Made by a program: the position numbers and the translations under genes. Positions 61,259 to 64,000 of a stretch of 64,000 bases of DNA are shown here, piece after piece. Under the pieces are notes generated by a model. That model had not been told where the DNA came from. It searched no databases and saw nothing but the letters and a program-made list of their open reading frames with translations. Each line of letters opens with the position of its first letter. Position 1 is the stretch's first letter. The stretch is taken from assembly GCA_002435755.1 (NCBI GenBank), contig DIYH01000043.1:62001-126000 (forward strand), given 5' to 3'. This DNA comes from Flammeovirgaceae bacterium UBA6059. GTDB taxonomy: Bacteria > Bacteroidota > Bacteroidia > Cytophagales > Cyclobacteriaceae.

Positions 61259-63274
61259 CTACCAAATCTTGATTCTCTCTTCTTCCGACTTGTAGTTTTG
61301 GTCTCCAGGCTGCACATTAAAAGCTTCGTAGAATGGCGTGAAATTCATTAGAGGACCATTTACGCGCCACATCGCCGGAGAATGTGAGTTGGTATTGATG
61401 TAATTCCTCAAGAACTCATCGCGCACTTTTACCCTCCAGATCCTTGCGATAGACATGAAGAATCTTTGGTCCGGGGTGTATCCGCCAATCTTCTCATTGC
61501 TTTGCCCTTGTTCGGTGAGTTTAAAAGCGTCATACGCAATGGCTATGCCACCATTATCCGCAGTGTTCTCACCTACCGTCAATGCACCTTTGACATTGAC
61601 ATCATCCAGAACAGTGTAGGTACTGTATCGGTCAATCACTTGTTGCGTCTTAGCTTTGAACTTCTCATAGTCCTCATCAGTCCACCAGTTCTTGACATTA
61701 CCATCTTTATCAAACTGTGCCCCCTGATCATCAAAAGCATGTGTAAGTTCATGTCCGATGACCATGCCAATACCACCATAGTTGACAGCATCGTCTGCTG
61801 CAAGGTCGAAGTACGGAAACTGCAGGATACCAGCCGGAAAGACTATCTCGTTCAAGGCCGGGTTGTAGTACGCAGTAACCGTCGGCGGTGTGGTACGCCA
61901 CTCTGTTTTATCTGGCGCCCGTGTCAATTTAGCAGTCTCATATTGATAATTATTTTGTCTGAGGGTTACTACATTTTGAAAATAATCTTGTCTGTCGATC
62001 ACTACATCATACTCCCTCCATACATCAGGATAGCCCACCTTTTTAGTAATGGCATACAGCTTCTCCTTAGCCTTGGTTTTCGTGTTGTCACTCATCCAGT
62101 CAAGATCATTGATCCTGTTTTCAAACGCTTTCTGCAAGTTATCAACCAAATCTGCAACACGCTTTTTTGCAGCTTCTTTAAAGTATCTATCGACGTATAA
62201 CTTACCAAGTGCGTACCCTAGCTGTCGGTTGACCTGCTGAACCATGACCTGGGCACGTGTCTGTTTGTTAGACTGTCCATAAAGCACTTTGCGATATTCG
62301 AATTCCGCACTTTCAAATGGCTCACTCAATACACTCGCATAGGTGGTTAAAACACTTGCTTTCAAGTATGTCTTCCAATGGTCTATAGAAACTTCCGAAA
62401 GCATTTGATTCAGCAATACATAATATGCAGGCTGACGGATGTCAATAGAGTCTGCTTCAACTTCAAGGTTTTGTAATAAATCAACCCAACCGATATTGGC
62501 TTGTGTGGTATTCAGATCAGCTACTGCCAATTTGTTATAATTTGCCTTGACATTACGGCGCTCGATACGCGTCTTATGTGCCTCAGCCAGTCCTTTTTCC
62601 ATTTCATATACCCTGCCTGCCATCGCTTCGGAATCTGAAGTGCCGATCAATTCAAATAGCGTAACCAAATAGGTTTGATAAGCCTTTTGGATACCCAAAG
62701 TCGATTCATCAGTTTTGAAGTAATAGTCCCGGTCTGGCAGTCCTAATCCGGATTGAGCGAAATGCAACATATTCACGTCACTGTTCTCATTGTCCGGAGA
62801 TACGCCCATATCCAAAATAGATTCATGTCCTGATTTCAGTTCCTTTGCCACGAACAGCATTAAGTTATTCACGGTAGTTATAGCATCTACCTGATCCAGT
62901 AAAGGCTGTATAGGCTCAAAGCCTAGGCTATTGATACGCCTGGTATTCATGCCTGAAGCATAGTAATCACCGACCTTTTGCTCGTTGCTACCAACAGGAT
63001 GCTCCGAATCAGCCAGTTCTTCAAGTATACGCTCGAGAAGTTTGCGCTGAGGTATGTTGAGAAAACTGTAAGATCCAACTCCTACCTGATCGTCAGCAAT
63101 CTTAGCTGTGTCATACCATGTCTTATTCACATGCATAAAGAAATTGTCACCGGGTTTTATAGAGCCGGTGATACCGGTGAAGGCTATTCTGGGATCTTCT
63201 GCAGGTTGATCAGGCTGGTTATCACAGCCAAATACGAACAATAAGACTATAAGGTAGAAGTACGCGCTTTTCAT
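61259..63274 (-). CDS. pepO: M13 (neprilysin-like) zinc metallopeptidase, lipoprotein
   Basis: 671 residues, typical for the family. The signal ends in a lipobox (LLFVFGC). The propeptide-like N-terminal lobe precedes the catalytic site VIGHELTHAFDDQG (HExxH), the third zinc ligand GENTADNGG and the substrate-binding NAYYNP-like segment (VTAYYNPALNEIVFPAGILQ). The C-terminal lobe ends KIW. It would cleave small peptides outside the cytoplasm. It follows the small acidic gene by 20 bp. Confidence 0.93.
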   Translation of the reverse strand: MKSAYFYLIVLLFVFGCDNQPDQPAEDPRIAFTGITGSIKPGDNFFMHVNKTWYDTAKIADDQVGVGSYSFLNIPQRKLLERILEELADSEHPVGSNEQKVGDYYASGMNTRRINSLGFEPIQPLLDQVDAITTVNNLMLFVAKELKSGHESILDMGVSPDNENSDVNMLHFAQSGLGLPDRDYYFKTDESTLGIQKAYQTYLVTLFELIGTSDSEAMAGRVYEMEKGLAEAHKTRIERRNVKANYNKLAVADLNTTQANIGWVDLLQNLEVEADSIDIRQPAYYVLLNQMLSEVSIDHWKTYLKASVLTTYASVLSEPFESAEFEYRKVLYGQSNKQTRAQVMVQQVNRQLGYALGKLYVDRYFKEAAKKRVADLVDNLQKAFENRINDLDWMSDNTKTKAKEKLYAITKKVGYPDVWREYDVVIDRQDYFQNVVTLRQNNYQYETAKLTRAPDKTEWRTTPPTVTAYYNPALNEIVFPAGILQFPYFDLAADDAVNYGGIGMVIGHELTHAFDDQGAQFDKDGNVKNWWTDEDYEKFKAKTQQVIDRYSTYTVLDDVNVKGALTVGENTADNGGIAIAYDAFKLTEQGQSNEKIGGYTPDQRFFMSIARIWRVKVRDEFLRNYINTNSHSPAMWRVNGPLMNFTPFYEAFNVQPGDQNYKSEEERIKIW

Positions 63275-63349
63275 GGTATTACAATTCAGACCCCAAGTTA
63301 GATAATCAATGCGGTTGTATCGAGGACATTGCTCTGAACGGCAATAAAT

Positions 63350-63378
63350 AAGACTGCCTCTAAGATGAGACAGTCTTA
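63350..63378 (-). terminator. Terminator-like hairpin after the DUF2911 gene
   Basis: AAGACTG and CAGTCTT arms, with inner CTC/GAG pairing and a mismatch, lie between the DUF2911 gene stop (63394) and the M13 start. The tail is T-rich (TATTTATT) rather than a pure T run, so strength is moderate. Confidence 0.5.
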
Positions 63379-63393
63379 TAAAATCAAACAGTC

Positions 63394-64000
63394 TCAGAGC
63401 TGATAGGTACCATTTTTGACGTCATCAAGTACTTTCACAACATATTGCTTGTATGCTTCCGGCGTGTTTTCGAGCGATTTATTTAGCATGCTAATGGCGG
63501 CTTTACTCTTACCAAGGAAGTAGTTGCTGACCCCATGATTCAATTGTAAGTACCAAATATCTGGGTTTTGCTCTAGTGCCGAGGCGCTCATCTTGAGAGC
63601 TTCAGCAAATTTTTCCTGTCGAATAAGGAATATGGTGAAGTAGTTGATCTCACCAGGCGTACCTGCGACAACCTGTGCTTCATCGATAGTTGCGCTGAGT
63701 TCATCCGGTCTGTCTAGTTTGTTAAGCAAACTGGCCTTTGTAGTAAGATTGGTTAGGTTTTTATTGGCACCAAAGCCATTGTAACCACCATCGATCGACC
63801 TCTGCGCCCATGTTAGTGCCTCTTCAAGGTTGGTATCCCTCCGAAGACACCAATTAGCGGCATCATTCCATGCTTGCCACCTGTAAGTGTTGATACCCCT
63901 GAGCTCATTTCTCAAACTTGCAAGAACAGTCTCATTGAGATCTATAGAGACTGTAAAGGGTATTCTCTTCTCTGCCCACTCCAGGCCAATCACTACGCTA
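63394..64000 (-). CDS. DUF2911/TPR exported protein, 5' end outside window
   Basis: The frame is open to the window edge. The first visible residues (SVVIGLEWAEKRIPFTVSID) are the end of a DUF2911 domain, a beta-rich periplasmic domain common in Bacteroidota. They are followed by a helical region with two or three TPR-like repeats (LEEALTWAQRSIDGGYNGFG, FAEALKMSASALEQNPDIWY) and a short tail. The signal peptide would lie upstream of the window. The role is unknown. Confidence 0.85.
   Translation of the reverse strand, partial: SVVIGLEWAEKRIPFTVSIDLNETVLASLRNELRGINTYRWQAWNDAANWCLRRDTNLEEALTWAQRSIDGGYNGFGANKNLTNLTTKASLLNKLDRPDELSATIDEAQVVAGTPGEINYFTIFLIRQEKFAEALKMSASALEQNPDIWYLQLNHGVSNYFLGKSKAAISMLNKSLENTPEAYKQYVVKVLDDVKNGTYQL

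Noticed and set aside
61466..62200. 244-codon plus-strand ORF
   Set aside because: Antisense shadow of the M13 peptidase gene, whose zinc motifs are intact.
1..64000. tRNA, rRNA, CRISPR and insertion sequences
   Set aside because: No tRNA-like TTCGA arms with matching stems, no regularly spaced repeats, and no transposase or integrase motifs were found by eye; a tRNAscan or IS search could still find something missed.

Overview
The window reads as chromosomal DNA of a free-living member of the Bacteroidota, most likely Cytophagales (inference). The basis is family content typical of the phylum: an ECF sigma/FecR/TonB-receptor cassette with an STN domain, two proteins with type IX secretion C-terminal sorting domains, LytS/LytTR and AraC regulators fused to membrane regions, FtsX-type permeases with a PadR partner, and one promoter matching the phylum's TTTG/TAnnTTTG consensus. 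No rRNA, tRNA, CRISPR array, integrase or transposase was seen.

Layout. 1-3366: minus-strand sigma-FecR-TonB receptor cassette, the receptor cut by the window edge. 3448-7878: a repeat-built lipoprotein, a Crp/Fnr regulator, a type IX-secreted surface protein and a DinB-like protein. 8144-18912 is an accessory, AT-rich-looking block, all on the minus strand: an M19-like dipeptidase, a 1164-residue vWA protein with a barrel-like C terminus, an outer-membrane protein with an OMPLA-like active-site motif, then a six-gene run with a cytosolic trypsin-like protease, small membrane proteins and proteins I do not recognise. One gene in that run is split by a ten-adenine tract and hairpin that look like a frameshift or slippage site. 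The dipeptidase and OMPLA-like genes share a 51-bp upstream element, and a dead DinB fragment lies at 10080. 19014-20656: LytTR/LytS two-component pair. 20914-27190: two tandem VPS10/BNR-propeller proteins. 27590-28776: TetR regulator, palindromic sites and a small secreted protein.

28802-33386 holds housekeeping-like enzymes (MazG-like pyrophosphohydrolase, TruC-like pseudouridine synthase, CrtI/RetSat-like oxidoreductase, mutarotase-like protein, alpha/beta hydrolase). 33494-41187 holds two large FtsX-type permeases, a PadR regulator with likely operators, an AraC regulator and a lipoprotein. 41232-43114 is OsmC, DUF1801 and a gene-poor stretch. 43152-45611 is an orphan DUF4157 (eCIS core domain) protein with internal repeats and a leucine-rich-repeat-like tail. 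45826-53227 holds a CotH/T9SS protein, an MFS-like transporter, a DUF1080 lipoprotein, TPR and TonB-like lipoproteins, an SRPBCC protein and an AraC regulator.

53316-60987 is the clearest functional unit: a cello-oligosaccharide operon. A palindrome over the -7 element precedes a Nudix-type (NrtR/AraR-like) regulator, followed by a GPH-family sugar symporter, a GH94 cellobiose phosphorylase, a GH9 lipoprotein and a LacI regulator. The inferred route is cleavage outside the cytoplasm by GH9, uptake of cellobiose by the symporter, and phosphorolysis to glucose 1-phosphate plus glucose. The window ends with a small unknown gene, an M13 metallopeptidase and a truncated DUF2911/TPR gene.

The best candidates for something undescribed are the 15401-18912 protease cassette with its slippage site, the 10204-15081 vWA-barrel/OMPLA-like pair, and the DUF4157 protein.
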